NCBI RefSeq assembly: GCF_900163655.1
Contig: NZ_FWFG01000030.1
Span: 1 to 64,000 of the forward strand
Source: Brachybacterium nesterenkovii
Lineage (GTDB): Bacteria > Actinomycetota > Actinomycetes > Actinomycetales > Dermabacteraceae
Length of the DNA stretch: 64,000 nucleotides
Reading direction: 5' to 3'
Shown: positions 47,991 through 56,470 of the stretch, one piece after another
Position numbering within the stretch: position 1 is the stretch's first letter
Layout: every line of letters begins with the position of its first letter
Position numbers and translations under genes: made by a program
Notes under the pieces: model-generated
What the model saw: only the letters and a program-made list of their open reading frames with translations
The model's database searches: none
Told to the model about the DNA's origin: nothing

Positions 47991-48347
47991 ATGACCACCA
48001 CGTCCACGGAGACGAAGCCCGCTCACGGCGTCGCGCTGACCCCCGTCGCCGCGGAGAAGGTGTCGTCGCTGCTGGCCCAGGAGGGCCGCGACGACCTGCG
48101 CCTGCGCATCGCGGTGCAGCCCGGCGGCTGCTCGGGCCTGATCTACCAGCTCTACTTCGACGAGCGCGAGCTCGACGGGGATGCGGTCGTCGACTTCGAC
48201 GGCGTCGGCGTCGTCGTCGACCGCATGTCCGTCCCCTACCTCGACGGCGCGACGATCGACTTCGCCGACACCATCGAGAAGCAGGGCTTCACGATCGACA
48301 ACCCGAACGCCGGCAGCTCCTGCGCCTGCGGAGACTCCTTCTCCTGA
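47991..48347 (+). CDS. A-type iron-sulfur carrier protein (HesB/IscA/ErpA family)
   Basis: This 118-residue protein has the three conserved cysteines of A-type Fe-S carriers: PGGCSGLIYQLYFD and the C-terminal SSCACGDSF. It delivers [4Fe-4S] or [2Fe-2S] clusters to apoproteins. A perfect AGGAGG lies 8 nt before the ATG. It stands directly upstream of the cytochrome oxidase genes. Supplying Fe-S clusters to the Rieske protein and other respiratory enzymes is plausible from context, not shown. Confidence 0.93.
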   Translation: MTTTSTETKPAHGVALTPVAAEKVSSLLAQEGRDDLRLRIAVQPGGCSGLIYQLYFDERELDGDAVVDFDGVGVVVDRMSVPYLDGATIDFADTIEKQGFTIDNPNAGSSCACGDSFS

Positions 48348-48382
48348 CCCCCGGGCCCAGCGCCCTGCGGCTTCCGGACCAT

Positions 48383-48422
48383 GCGGTCCGGGAGAGCACC
48401 CAGCGGTGCGCTCCTGGACCGC
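48383..48422 (+). terminator. Hairpin after the IscA-type gene
   Basis: GCGGTCCGGGAGAGCACC pairs imperfectly with GGTGCGCTCCTGGACCGC. Its left arm also pairs with the preceding CCGGACC (48374-48391), giving two exclusive foldings. The 354-bp stretch 48348-48701 otherwise holds the ctaC promoter and two short ORFs. Confidence 0.45.
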
Positions 48423-48465
48423 GTCCGTTCGGGGCGAGTCGCACCCCGAGAACGGCCCGACCGCG

Positions 48466-48471
48466 TATGAT
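48466..48471 (+). promoter_or_regulatory. Candidate ctaC promoter -10 box
   Basis: TATGAT lies 6 nt before a GTG (48478), and so would start a leaderless 14-codon ORF at the head of a 224-nt ctaC leader. Confidence 0.5.
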
Positions 48472-48477
48472 GACGAC

Positions 48478-48522
48478 GTGCCGTCACGTCCACGGCCCGA
48501 TCCTGCCCCGTCGAGCGCATGA
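48478..48522 (+). CDS. Possible leaderless 14-residue leader peptide
   Basis: GTG to TGA encodes VPSRPRPDPAPSSA. It begins exactly where the TATGAT box would start transcription, and its TGA overlaps an ATG (48519) in the ctaC frame. It is too short for a domain; a leader-peptide role is inference. Confidence 0.3.
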   Translation: MPSRPRPDPAPSSA

Positions 48523-48630
48523 TGCCCCCTCCGATGCCCCACCGGCTCGGCATCCGCGCATCGCCCCGCGCTCGCCGGCGGTCGCCTTGGATCCGCGGAC
48601 GCGACGGAGGGATCGGCCCCCCGATCCCGC

Positions 48631-48705
48631 ATGACAACGAGCCCCTCGCCGGCACCGTCTCCTCAGGACGGCGGCGGGGACGACGAGCGGAAGGTCATCC
48701 TGTGA
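48631..48705 (+). CDS. Possible 24-residue ORF coupled to ctaC
   Basis: ATG to TGA encodes a Ser/Pro then Asp-rich peptide ending in ERKVIL. The TGA overlaps the ctaC GTG (GTGA), so ribosomes finishing it could restart on ctaC. There is no known family. Confidence 0.3.
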   Translation: MTTSPSPAPSPQDGGGDDERKVIL

Positions 48706-49610
48706 TCCCCCAGTCCTCACACGGCTCCCGGCGCACCGCGCGCTGGGCGGTCGGCCTCACCCTGGCGTCGCTGGCGCTGGTCGGCTGCAGCGATGCGCAG
48801 AGGCGCGGCTTCATGCCCGGCGACACCGAGCAGGAGGTCACCAACCAGACCGGCCGCATCATGAACCTGTGGAGCGGCTCCTGGGTGACCCTCATGGTTG
48901 TCGGCCTGATCGTGTGGGGCCTGATCATCTGGTGCGCGATCGCCTACCGCCGCAAGAAGGGCGACACGGGCCTCCCGGTGCAGCTGCGCTACCACGTGCC
49001 GCTCGAGATGATCTTCACGCTCCTCCCGGTCGTCATGATCATGTCGCTTTTCTACTTCACGCAGCGCGATGCCACCGAGATCGAGGCGCTGTCGGAGAAC
49101 CCTGACGTCACGATCCACGCCGTCGCCAAGCAGTGGAGCTGGGACTTCAACTACGTGGACGAGGACGTCCACGAGCCCGCCGGCGTCCAGTCCTTCGAGA
49201 CGGGCACCGAGGGCGCCGAGGAGTCCCTCCCGGTGCTGTACCTGCCGGTGAACAAGACCGTGCGCTTCGAGCTCGACTCGCGCGATGTCGTCCACTCGTT
49301 CTGGGTCGTGGACTTCCTCTACAAGAAGGACATGTTCCCCGGCCACTCGACGTCCTTCGAGGTGACCCCCACCAAGGAGGGCACCTACAAGGGCAAGTGC
49401 GCCGAGCTGTGCGGCGAGTACCACTCGGACATGCTGTTCAACGTCAAGGTCGTCTCCCAGGAGGAGTACGACCAGCACATGCAGGAGCTCCGCGACCAGG
49501 GCAGCACCGGTCAGCTCGGTCTCGACCTGAACCGCGATCAGCAGGACTGGAGCATCCGCGAGAAGGACGCCGAGCGCGACCAGAAGAAGATCGAGGAGGA
49601 CTCGAAGTGA
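48702..49610 (+). CDS. ctaC: Cytochrome c oxidase subunit II
   Basis: This 302-residue subunit receives electrons through its CuA centre. It is a lipoprotein precursor: a basic N-terminus, a hydrophobic run and the lipobox LALVGC (Cys29). Two membrane helices (residues about 50-75 and 95-112) follow, then the periplasmic cupredoxin domain with [11 protein letters not shown] and the CuA loop [18 protein letters not shown] lies 7 nt before the GTG. An in-frame ATG at 48519 would add 61 residues and bury the signal peptide, so it is less likely. Its stop overlaps ctaD (GTGA). Confidence 0.94.
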   Translation: MIPQSSHGSRRTARWAVGLTLASLALVGCSDAQRRGFMPGDTEQEVTNQTGRIMNLWSGSWVTLMVVGLIVWGLIIWCAIAYRRKKGDTGLPVQLRYHVPLEMIFTLLPVVMIMSLFYFTQRDATEIEALSENPDVTIHAVAKQWSWDFNYVDEDVHEPAGVQSFETGTEGAEESLPVLYLPVNKTVRFELDSRDVVHSFWVVDFLYKKDMFPGHSTSFEVTPTKEGTYKGKCAELCGEYHSDMLFNVKVVSQEEYDQHMQELRDQGSTGQLGLDLNRDQQDWSIREKDAERDQKKIEEDSK

Positions 49611-51316
49611 CCACCGACGTCCCGGTCGCGCCGTCCGTCGGCGCCGCGCGCTTCGAGCGCACCGAGCCCACCACGATGGGGCGGAAGTTCTTCCAGCTCC
49701 TGACGACCACCGATCACAAGCTGATCGGCCTCATGTACATGGGCATGGCCTTCGCGTTCTTCTGCTTCGGCGGCGTGCTGGCCCTCATGATCCGCGCCGA
49801 GCTCTGGGAGCCCGGTCTGCAGGTCGTGGTCTCCAAGGACCAGTACAACCAGCTGTTCACCATGCACGGCACGATCATGCTGCTGATGTTCGGCACCCCG
49901 CTGTTCAACGGCTTCGCGAACTACCTCGTGCCGCTGCAGATCGGCGCCGTCGACATGGCGTTCCCGCGCCTGAACATGTTCGCCTTCTGGCTCACGCTGT
50001 TCGGCTCGCTCATCGCGGTCGCCGGCTTCCTCACCCCGCAGGGCGCCGCCTCCTTCGGCTGGTTCGCGTACGCGCCGCTGTCGGACACGACGTTCTCCCC
50101 GGGCCTCGGAGGCGACCTCTGGGTCTTCGGCCTGGCCCTGCAGGGCTTCGGCACGATCCTCGGCTCGGTCAACTTCATCACCACCATCGTCTGCATGCGC
50201 ATGCCCGGCATGACGATGTTCCGCATGCCGGTGTTCACCTGGAACGTCCTCATCACGGCCGTCCTGGTGCTCATGGCCTTCCCGCCGCTGGCCGCCGCGC
50301 TGCTCGCGCTGGGCGCCGACCGCCGTTTCGACGCCCTGATCTTCGACCCCGCCAACGGCGGCCCGGTCCTGTGGCAGCACCTGTTCTGGTTCTTCGGCCA
50401 CCCCGAGGTGTACGTCCTCGCGCTGCCGTTCTTCGGCATCGCCTCGGAGATCATCCCGGCGTTCTCCCGCAAGCCGATCTTCGGCTACAAGACGCTGATC
50501 GGCGCGACCATCTCGATCGCGGCCCTGTCGGTCACCGTGTGGGCCCACCACATGTTCACCACCGGTGCGGTGATGCTGAACTTCTTCAGCTTCATGACGA
50601 TGCTGATCGCGGTCCCCACCGGCGTGAAGTTCTTCAACTGGGTCGGCACCATGTGGCGGGGCTCCGTCACCTTCGAGACGCCGATGCTGTTCACCCTCGG
50701 CTTCCTCACGACCTTCCTCTTCGGCGGTCTGACGGGCGTGATCCTCTCGAGCCCGGTGCTCGACTTCCACATCTCCGACACCTACTTCGTGGTGGCCCAC
50801 TTCCACTACGTCATCTTCGGCACCGTCGCCTTCGAGATGTTCGCGGGCTTCTACTTCTGGTGGCCCAAGATGTTCGGGTACAAGCTGAGCGAGAAGCTGG
50901 GCGTCTGGCACTTCTGGATCCTGATGATCGGCTTCCACACGACGTTCCTGATCCAGCATTGGCTGGGCGTCATGGGCGCCCCCCGCCGCTACGTGAACTA
51001 CCTGGCGGAGGACAACTTCGACTGGATGAACCAGATCTCCACGGTCGGCGCCTTCATCCTCGGGTTCTCGACCCTGCCGTTCATCCTCAACGTCGTCCTG
51101 TCGGCGCTGAAGAACGAGCGCGTCACGGTCGACGACCCGTGGGGCTACGGCGCCTCCCTCGAGTGGGCGACCTCCTGCCCGCCGCCGCGCCACAACTTCC
51201 ACTCTCTGCCCCGTGTGCGGTCCGAGCGCCCCGCGTTCGACCTGCACCACCCGGAAGTGGCCGCCGTCGATCACATCCTCCGCGAGGAGCCGATCAAGAA
51301 CCCCGGGAGCAACTGA
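49607..51316 (+). CDS. ctaD: Cytochrome c oxidase subunit I
   Basis: This 569-residue, 12-helix catalytic subunit of the aa3 oxidase reduces oxygen and pumps protons. Visible are the low-spin haem His in [13 protein letters not shown] and the D-channel NxxxPxxxGxxN-like [34 protein letters not shown] contains the CuB His-Tyr pair. [10 protein letters not shown] gives the CuB histidines, and [11 protein letters not shown] the haem a3/a ligands. It overlaps ctaC by 4 nt and is followed 3 nt later by ctaF. It forms the respiratory supercomplex with the qcr products. Confidence 0.97.
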   Translation: MTTDVPVAPSVGAARFERTEPTTMGRKFFQLLTTTDHKLIGLMYMGMAFAFFCFGGVLALMIRAELWEPGLQVVVSKDQYNQLFTMHGTIMLLMFGTPLFNGFANYLVPLQIGAVDMAFPRLNMFAFWLTLFGSLIAVAGFLTPQGAASFGWFAYAPLSDTTFSPGLGGDLWVFGLALQGFGTILGSVNFITTIVCMRMPGMTMFRMPVFTWNVLITAVLVLMAFPPLAAALLALGADRRFDALIFDPANGGPVLWQHLFWFFGHPEVYVLALPFFGIASEIIPAFSRKPIFGYKTLIGATISIAALSVTVWAHHMFTTGAVMLNFFSFMTMLIAVPTGVKFFNWVGTMWRGSVTFETPMLFTLGFLTTFLFGGLTGVILSSPVLDFHISDTYFVVAHFHYVIFGTVAFEMFAGFYFWWPKMFGYKLSEKLGVWHFWILMIGFHTTFLIQHWLGVMGAPRRYVNYLAEDNFDWMNQISTVGAFILGFSTLPFILNVVLSALKNERVTVDDPWGYGASLEWATSCPPPRHNFHSLPRVRSERPAFDLHHPEVAAVDHILREEPIKNPGSN

Positions 51317-51319
51317 CAC

Positions 51320-51736
51320 ATGCGCACGACTGCTCGGATCTTCACGATCCTCATGGTCTTCTTCCTCATCGTCGGCACCGTCTACGGGCTGATGTCCTCG
51401 CTGTGGGACCCGGCCGGTCTCGAGCCCGTCGGCTTCGCGGCGATCCTCATGCTCGGCGGCCTGTCCGCGATGATCGCGGCGGTGATGGGGATGAACGCCC
51501 GTCGCCACCGGGACCGCCCCGAGGACGATATGCACGCCCCGGTCTCGGCCGATGCCGGCATCCAGGGCAGCTTCGCCCCCTACAGCTGGTGGCCCCTGTG
51601 GTGCGCCCTCGCCGGCGCGATGGTGTTCCTCGGCGTCGCGGCCGGCTGGTGGATCGCCGGCCTCGGCGCGGTCGTCGCGATCTACGGCGTGACCGGCTGG
51701 GTCATGGAGTTCTCCCGCGGCCCGTACGCGCACTGA
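51320..51736 (+). CDS. ctaF: Cytochrome c oxidase subunit IV (CtaF)
   Basis: This 138-residue membrane protein has four hydrophobic helices and the actinobacterial CtaF form (DPAGLEPVGFAAILMLGGLSAMIAAVMG, given in part, and a C-terminal EFSRGPYAH). It is a small structural subunit specific to actinobacterial aa3 oxidase. It starts 3 nt after ctaD and closes the ctaC-ctaD-ctaF operon; a hairpin follows at 51759. Confidence 0.93.
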   Translation: MRTTARIFTILMVFFLIVGTVYGLMSSLWDPAGLEPVGFAAILMLGGLSAMIAAVMGMNARRHRDRPEDDMHAPVSADAGIQGSFAPYSWWPLWCALAGAMVFLGVAAGWWIAGLGAVVAIYGVTGWVMEFSRGPYAH

Positions 51737-51758
51737 GCCGCCCCCGGCAGGTCCTCGA

Positions 51759-51790
51759 CGGCCCGGCACCGCTTCGGAGGTACCGGGCCG
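51759..51790 (+). terminator. Terminator hairpin after ctaF
   Basis: CGGCCCGG-C-ACC pairs with GGT-A-CCGGGCCG around a 10-nt loop, 22 nt after the ctaF stop. There is no U-tract. Confidence 0.6.
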
Positions 51791-51989
51791 CTCCGCGTCC
51801 GGGGCCGGGCGGCGTCGGGGAGAGCTGTCCGGCGGGACGCCTGCCGTCGGGGAGCGACGTCGGTCGGGGTACGCCGTCCGGCGGGGAGTGCCGCCCGTGG
51901 GGTCATGACCTGCGGTGCTGATGCCTGCTACGGTCGGGTCAGCGCCCGCGGCGATGACGCCCGGGCACCCGACGACGAAGGAGCACCTC

Positions 51990-52277
51990 ATGCCCATGCG
52001 GTACATCGGAGGCTGGCGCAAGCCCGCCCAGGAAGCTGAGCTCCAGGTCCGCGGGATCTTCGCCGACGACGCCTCGCTCGAGCGCGGCGCGGCCTGGGCC
52101 ATCTCCGTGCTCCAGGACGCCGATATCGACCCCCACGATCAGCCCGTGCGTGCCATCAAGGCGCTCCGGGACGCCGATCGGCGCATCGGCCTCGCCGCCG
52201 GCCGCTTCCTGGTCGATCTCGCCGCAGGCAAGCGCGAGCAGCTGGATGACGGGCTCGGGGACTCCGCCCCGAGCTGA
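51990..52277 (+). CDS. Small hypothetical protein
   Basis: This 95-residue soluble protein was not recognised. It starts MPMRYIGGWRKPAQEAE and is mostly amphipathic helix (ERGAAWAISVLQDADID, AIKALRDADRRIGLAAGRFLVDLAAG). GAAGGAG lies 6 nt before the ATG and a TACGGT box sits about 60 bp upstream, so it is probably expressed. It lies between ctaF and the decayed epimerase, in the junction between the two respiratory operons. Confidence 0.6.
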   Translation: MPMRYIGGWRKPAQEAELQVRGIFADDASLERGAAWAISVLQDADIDPHDQPVRAIKALRDADRRIGLAAGRFLVDLAAGKREQLDDGLGDSAPS

Positions 52278-52312
52278 ACAGACTGACGCGAGTCCGCCGC
52301 GAACCAGGGCCC

Positions 52313-52520
52313 TCAGAGCACCGCTCTGAGGGCCTTCTCGTCGTCGTCGGAGAGCCCCGCGGGCCGGACGCCCTCCCGGTGCTCCTCGGTCGCGAGAGCG
52401 GCCGCCAGGGTGTCCCGGAGGGGACGGGTGCGCAGCCCCGCGGCCTGCGCGGCGCGCGTGTCCATCGTGGCGAACCAACGCCATGACGGGTCCTCGAGCC
52501 AGAGCGGCAGGCTCCTCGGT
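52313..52520 (-). pseudogene. 3' remnant of an NAD-dependent epimerase/reductase gene
   Basis: About 65 residues read SLPLWLEDPSWRWFATMDTRAAQAAGL-RTRPLRDTLAAAL, then a short charged helix ending in GLSDDDEKALRAVL. This is the typical C-terminus of NAD-dependent epimerase/dehydratases, with the substrate-loop LPLWL and the RPL-x-x-T helix. Upstream in this frame the sequence becomes unrelated, low-complexity and less GC-rich (about 52562-52615), and no Rossmann GxxGxxG is present. It is read as a decayed or deletion-truncated gene; the left edge of homology is approximate. Confidence 0.6.
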
Positions 52521-52771
52521 CCCCTGCGGCAGGCTCCACCGCATCGTCGCGGCACGGGGGGCGGAAGTACAGCTGGAGAATGGTGTAACCAGAGCAGTGC
52601 AGGAAAAGAGGCGTGCTGCCCTTGCGGTGGGAGCCCGGCTGCAGCAGGTTCGGGGCCCGGAGCAGGTGCGCTCTGCACGGCGGGTTCGGCGGGGGAGTGT
52701 GCCTGGCAGGTGGAGGGCGGGCCTGACAGGGGGAGCAGGTCCCACGGATGCGGTGGACGCCGCCCGGAGAT

Positions 52772-52809
52772 GCGCGAAGGGCCCCGGGGAGTCCCGGGGC
52801 CCTTCGCGC
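52772..52809 (-). terminator. Terminator after qcrB
   Basis: A perfect 17-bp stem of GCGCGAAGGGCCCCGGG with CCCGGGGCCCTTCGCGC has a 4-nt loop and lies 28 nt after the qcrB stop. It shares the AAGGGCCCC core with two other terminators here. Confidence 0.8.
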
Positions 52810-52837
52810 GGTCGAACGGCCCGACGGCCGATCGGCG

Positions 52838-54511
52838 TCAGTTCGTGGCGTGATCGCCCGTGCCGGCGCCGATCAGCTCGTCGATCTTGTGCTGCTCGTG
52901 CGAGCCGTGCTCGAGAGCCTTGCGCAGATCGGCGGGGGTGACGGGCTCGATGTAGTCCTTGAAGAAGAACGACGAGGCCTTCGCCCGCAGCCCCGAGACG
53001 CCCTTGCCGGCCTTGAGCGGACGGAACTGGTCGGCGGAGACCAGGACCCAGCGGTCGTAGTCGGACAGGGGCTCGTGGATCTCGAGCATCTCGCCGTCGG
53101 CCATGCGGACCACCTTGGAGGTCTCGACGCCGTGGAGCGCGAGATCCCGCTTGTGGCGCTGGATCGCCAGGCACAGGCGCTTGGTCACGAAGAACACGAG
53201 GACGGGGACCACGAAGAACGAGATCCGGTAGAGCCACGTGAGGTCGTTGATCGACAGCTTGAGAGCGATCGCCAGGAGGTCGTTGGTCGCGCCGAGGCAG
53301 AGGATCAGGTAGATGCTGATCCAGGCCACGCCGAGGCCGGTGCGGACAGGCACGTTGTAGGGCAGGTCCAGGACGTGGTGCTCGCGGTCGTCGCCGGTCA
53401 CCCACGCCTCGAGGAACGGGTACAGCGCGAGGAAGGCGAGGAACGCGCCGTAGAAGGCCATCGGGATCAGAATGTTCCACGAGAACACGTACCCGAAGAT
53501 GGTCGACTCCCAGCCCGGGATGAGGCGCAGGCCGCCGTCGGTGAACAGCATGTACCAGTCCGGCTGCGATCCCGCCGACACGGGGGAGGGGTCGTAGGGG
53601 CCGTAGATCCACACCGCGTTGATCGACGTGGTCGCGGAGACGAGCGCGATGATGCCGAAGACCAGGAAGAAGAAGCCGCCGGCCTTGGCCGTGTACACCG
53701 GGAACAGAGGGTAGCCGACCACGTTCTTGTCGGTGCGCCCGGGGCCGGGGTACTGCGTGTGCTTGTGCGCGACCAGCATCGCCAGGTGGATGCCGATGAG
53801 GCCCAGGATCGCAGCCGGGATCAGCAGGATGTGCACCGTGAACAGGCGCGGGATGATGTAGTGCCCCGGGAACTCCCCGCCGAACAGGAAGAACGAGAGG
53901 TACGGGCCCACGAGCGGCATCGCCAGCATGAGGCCCTCGGCGATGCGCAGGCCGTTGCCCGAGAGGACGTCGTCCGGGAGCGAGTAGCCGGAGAAGCCGG
54001 CGACCATGCCCAGCATCATGAGGCCGAAGCCCACCAGCCAGTTGAGCTCGCGCGGCTTGCGGAATGCGCCGGTGAAGAACACGCGGAACATGTGCACGAA
54101 GATCGCGACCATGAACACGAGCGCGGCCCAGTGGTGGATCTGGCGCATCAGCAGGCCGCCGCTGACCTCGAAGGAGAGGTGCAGCGTGGACTCATAGGCC
54201 TTGGACATGTGCGCGCCCTGCAGCGGCTCGTAGACGCCGTCGTAGACGACCTCGTCCATCGAGGGGACGAAGAACATCGTCAGGAAGACGCCCGAGATCA
54301 GCAGGATCACGAACGAGTAGAGCGCGACCTCGCCGAACATGAACGACCAGTGGTCGGGGAAGATCTTGCGGGCGAAGAAGCGGACCAGGCGGGCGCCGCC
54401 GACGCGCTGGTCCAGCCAGTCGCCGCCGACGGAGCCGAGGCGGGCCATGCGGCCGCCCTTCTCGGGGGCGTCGCTGCGGGAGGAGCCGCGGGTATCAGTG
54501 GTGGTCGACAC
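52838..54511 (-). CDS. qcrB: Cytochrome bc1 complex cytochrome b subunit
   Basis: This 557-residue membrane protein carries both b-type haems and the quinol sites. LLMRQIHHWAALVFMVAIFVHMFRVFF holds haem-ligand histidines of helices B/D, with HYIIPRLFTVHILLIPAAILGLIGIHLAMLV providing the others (both given in part as key His segments). PDWYMLF is the actinobacterial form of the PEWY quinol-site motif. The C-terminal 150 residues extend past the bacterial norm, as in other actinobacterial QcrB. Start is GTG; AAGGAG lies 12 nt upstream, overlapping the qcrA stop. Confidence 0.96.
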   Translation of the reverse strand: MSTTTDTRGSSRSDAPEKGGRMARLGSVGGDWLDQRVGGARLVRFFARKIFPDHWSFMFGEVALYSFVILLISGVFLTMFFVPSMDEVVYDGVYEPLQGAHMSKAYESTLHLSFEVSGGLLMRQIHHWAALVFMVAIFVHMFRVFFTGAFRKPRELNWLVGFGLMMLGMVAGFSGYSLPDDVLSGNGLRIAEGLMLAMPLVGPYLSFFLFGGEFPGHYIIPRLFTVHILLIPAAILGLIGIHLAMLVAHKHTQYPGPGRTDKNVVGYPLFPVYTAKAGGFFFLVFGIIALVSATTSINAVWIYGPYDPSPVSAGSQPDWYMLFTDGGLRLIPGWESTIFGYVFSWNILIPMAFYGAFLAFLALYPFLEAWVTGDDREHHVLDLPYNVPVRTGLGVAWISIYLILCLGATNDLLAIALKLSINDLTWLYRISFFVVPVLVFFVTKRLCLAIQRHKRDLALHGVETSKVVRMADGEMLEIHEPLSDYDRWVLVSADQFRPLKAGKGVSGLRAKASSFFFKDYIEPVTPADLRKALEHGSHEQHKIDELIGAGTGDHATN

Positions 54512-54517
54512 GAAGGA

Positions 54518-55588
54518 TCACTTCTCCTTGTGGATGTCCCAGAAGCTGGGACCGATCGGCTCGGGGAAATCGCCCTTGGCGACCAGGTAGCCCTCGGCGT
54601 CGACCTCGATCGGCAGCTGGGGGAGCGGGCGGTGGGCAGGGCCGAAGATGACCTTCGCGCCGTCGGTGACGTCGAACGTCGACTGGTGGCACGGGCACAG
54701 CATGTGGTGGGTCTGCTGCTCGTACAGCGCGGCCGGGCAGCCCACGTGCGTGCAGATCTTCGAGAACGCGAGGATGCCGTTGTAGCCGTTGGCGAGGGAC
54801 TCCTCGTCCTGGCCGATGGACGGGTCGATGCGCACGATCACGGCGGCGGCCTTGGCGCGCTCCTCGAGGTAGTTCTCGGTCTCGTTCGTCAGGCCCTCGG
54901 GCATGATGTGGAAGATCGAGTTCATCGCGACCTCGGACGCCTTGATGGGGGTGCCGTCGTGGTCGCGGGTCAGGCGCAGACCGGCCTTCCAGAAGGTGTG
55001 GTGCAGCTTGTTGCCGGGCAGCGGGCCGAGCGTGCTGAGCGGCGCCAGCACCGCGATCGGCAGCACCGCGAACGCGCCGACCATCGCCGTCACGATCAGC
55101 GGACGGCGGGTGATCCCGGACTCCTGGATGCCGTCGGACAGGATCTGCACGGCCTGGCGCTGGCCCTCCGCGTCCGAGCCCAGCTCGTGGCGCTCCTCGA
55201 CCATCTCGTGATCGGGCATGAGGGTCTTGGCCCAGTGGACGGCGGCGGCGCCGATGAAGAACACCGAGATCGCCAGGCCCAGGCCCGTGAACAGCGTGTT
55301 CCAGCGGACGGCGTGGAGGGTGTCCGGCTCGGCCAGCAGGTTCGTGCCCGTGGGGGAGAACAGGAAGTACGACGCGACGAACAGGACCGTGCCGAGGATC
55401 GACAGGACGAACATCGCGGCGACGAGGCGCTCGGCGCGGCGCTCCGCCCGCGGGTCGACGTCGGCGGCGCGGTGCTCGTGCGGGGGGAGCCCCGGGTTGG
55501 GGAAGCCGCCGCCCTCGGGCGCCGCGAGGGCGCTGACGGTCGTGCGGGAGGAGGGATCGGTGGTGGTCATCTGTGCCTTCGTGCTCAC
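54518..55588 (-). CDS. qcrA: Rieske iron-sulfur subunit of the bc1 complex
   Basis: This 356-residue actinobacterial Rieske protein has three membrane helices rather than one (residues about 58-80, 97-117 and 165-187). The C-terminal cluster domain has CTHVGC and CPCHQS, the ligands of the [2Fe-2S] centre. GTG at 55588 overlaps the qcrC stop (GTGA); ATG at 55570 is a plausible alternative with AAGG nearby. It passes electrons from quinol to the dihaem QcrC. Confidence 0.95.
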   Translation of the reverse strand: MSTKAQMTTTDPSSRTTVSALAAPEGGGFPNPGLPPHEHRAADVDPRAERRAERLVAAMFVLSILGTVLFVASYFLFSPTGTNLLAEPDTLHAVRWNTLFTGLGLAISVFFIGAAAVHWAKTLMPDHEMVEERHELGSDAEGQRQAVQILSDGIQESGITRRPLIVTAMVGAFAVLPIAVLAPLSTLGPLPGNKLHHTFWKAGLRLTRDHDGTPIKASEVAMNSIFHIMPEGLTNETENYLEERAKAAAVIVRIDPSIGQDEESLANGYNGILAFSKICTHVGCPAALYEQQTHHMLCPCHQSTFDVTDGAKVIFGPAHRPLPQLPIEVDAEGYLVAKGDFPEPIGPSFWDIHKEK

Positions 55589-56385
55589 TTGGCCTTCGCC
55601 CCCAGCCAGACCGCGGTGCCCATGAGCAGCGCGAGGATGATGGTCCAGGCGTACAGGCCCTCGGTGACCGGCCCCAGGGATCCCAGCGAGAGACCGCCGG
55701 GGGAGCCGTTCTCCTCGAGGGCGTCGAGGTAGGCGATCACGTCGCGCTTCTGCTCGGCGGAGATGTTGGAGTCGTTGAAGACGGGCATGTTCTGCGGCCC
55801 GGTCTCCATCGCCTCGTAGATGTGCTTGGGCTCCACGCCGGTCAGCGGCGGGGCGAACTTGCCGTGCGTGAGAGCGCCGCCGGCGCCGGCCGCGTTGTGG
55901 CACATGGCGCAGTTGATGCGGTAGATCTCGCCGCCCTCGACCGGATCGCCCTGGGCGGGATCGACGGCGTCAGCGGTGGGGATCGAGGGGCCGGGGCCGA
56001 GCGAGGCGACGTAGGCCGCGAGCTGCGCGGTCTGCTCCTCGTTCATCTGCGGCATCTTGCGCTGCGCCTGCGGGCCCGAGTTCTGCATCGGCATGCGGCC
56101 GGTGCCGACCTGGAAGTCGACCGCGGCGGCGCCCACGCCGATCAGCGACGGGCCGAGCGTGTTGCCGTCGGCGTCGGTCTGCCCCTGCCCGTTCGTGCCG
56201 TGGCAGGTCGCGCAGTTGGCGAGGAACAGCTGCTCGCCGGCGGCGATGTCCTCCTGCGAGGCGCCCTCGGCCTGGGCGGCGCGGGGCTGGAAGGCGGCGT
56301 AGACCCCGCCGGTCGCGACGAGCGCGAGCAGGAGGATCACGAGATACGCCATCGGGTGATGCCGGTGCTGGCTGAGAGCCTTCAC
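55585..56385 (-). CDS. qcrC: Dihaem cytochrome c subunit of the bc1 complex
   Basis: This 266-residue protein has an N-terminal signal-anchor helix, two c-type haem sites (CATCH and CAMCH) in tandem cytochrome-c domains, and a C-terminal membrane helix. This dihaem form connects bc1 directly to the aa3 oxidase in Actinomycetota without a soluble cytochrome c. The start is GTG. It follows ctaE by 85 bp and overlaps qcrA, giving ctaE-qcrC-qcrA-qcrB. Confidence 0.96.
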   Translation of the reverse strand: MKALSQHRHHPMAYLVILLLALVATGGVYAAFQPRAAQAEGASQEDIAAGEQLFLANCATCHGTNGQGQTDADGNTLGPSLIGVGAAAVDFQVGTGRMPMQNSGPQAQRKMPQMNEEQTAQLAAYVASLGPGPSIPTADAVDPAQGDPVEGGEIYRINCAMCHNAAGAGGALTHGKFAPPLTGVEPKHIYEAMETGPQNMPVFNDSNISAEQKRDVIAYLDALEENGSPGGLSLGSLGPVTEGLYAWTIILALLMGTAVWLGAKAK

Positions 56386-56470
56386 GGGTCGGACCTCGAT
56401 TCGTGGAGGGGGAGAGGGGCGGGGGCGGGAGGCGGGATCGGTGGCGAGCCGGCAGCGGCGCGCGGCCCGA

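Noticed and set aside
48519-48701. In-frame N-terminal extension of CtaC from ATG 48519
   Set aside because: It would place 61 Arg/Pro-rich residues before the lipoprotein signal peptide. GTG 48702 with GGAAGG gives a normal precursor.
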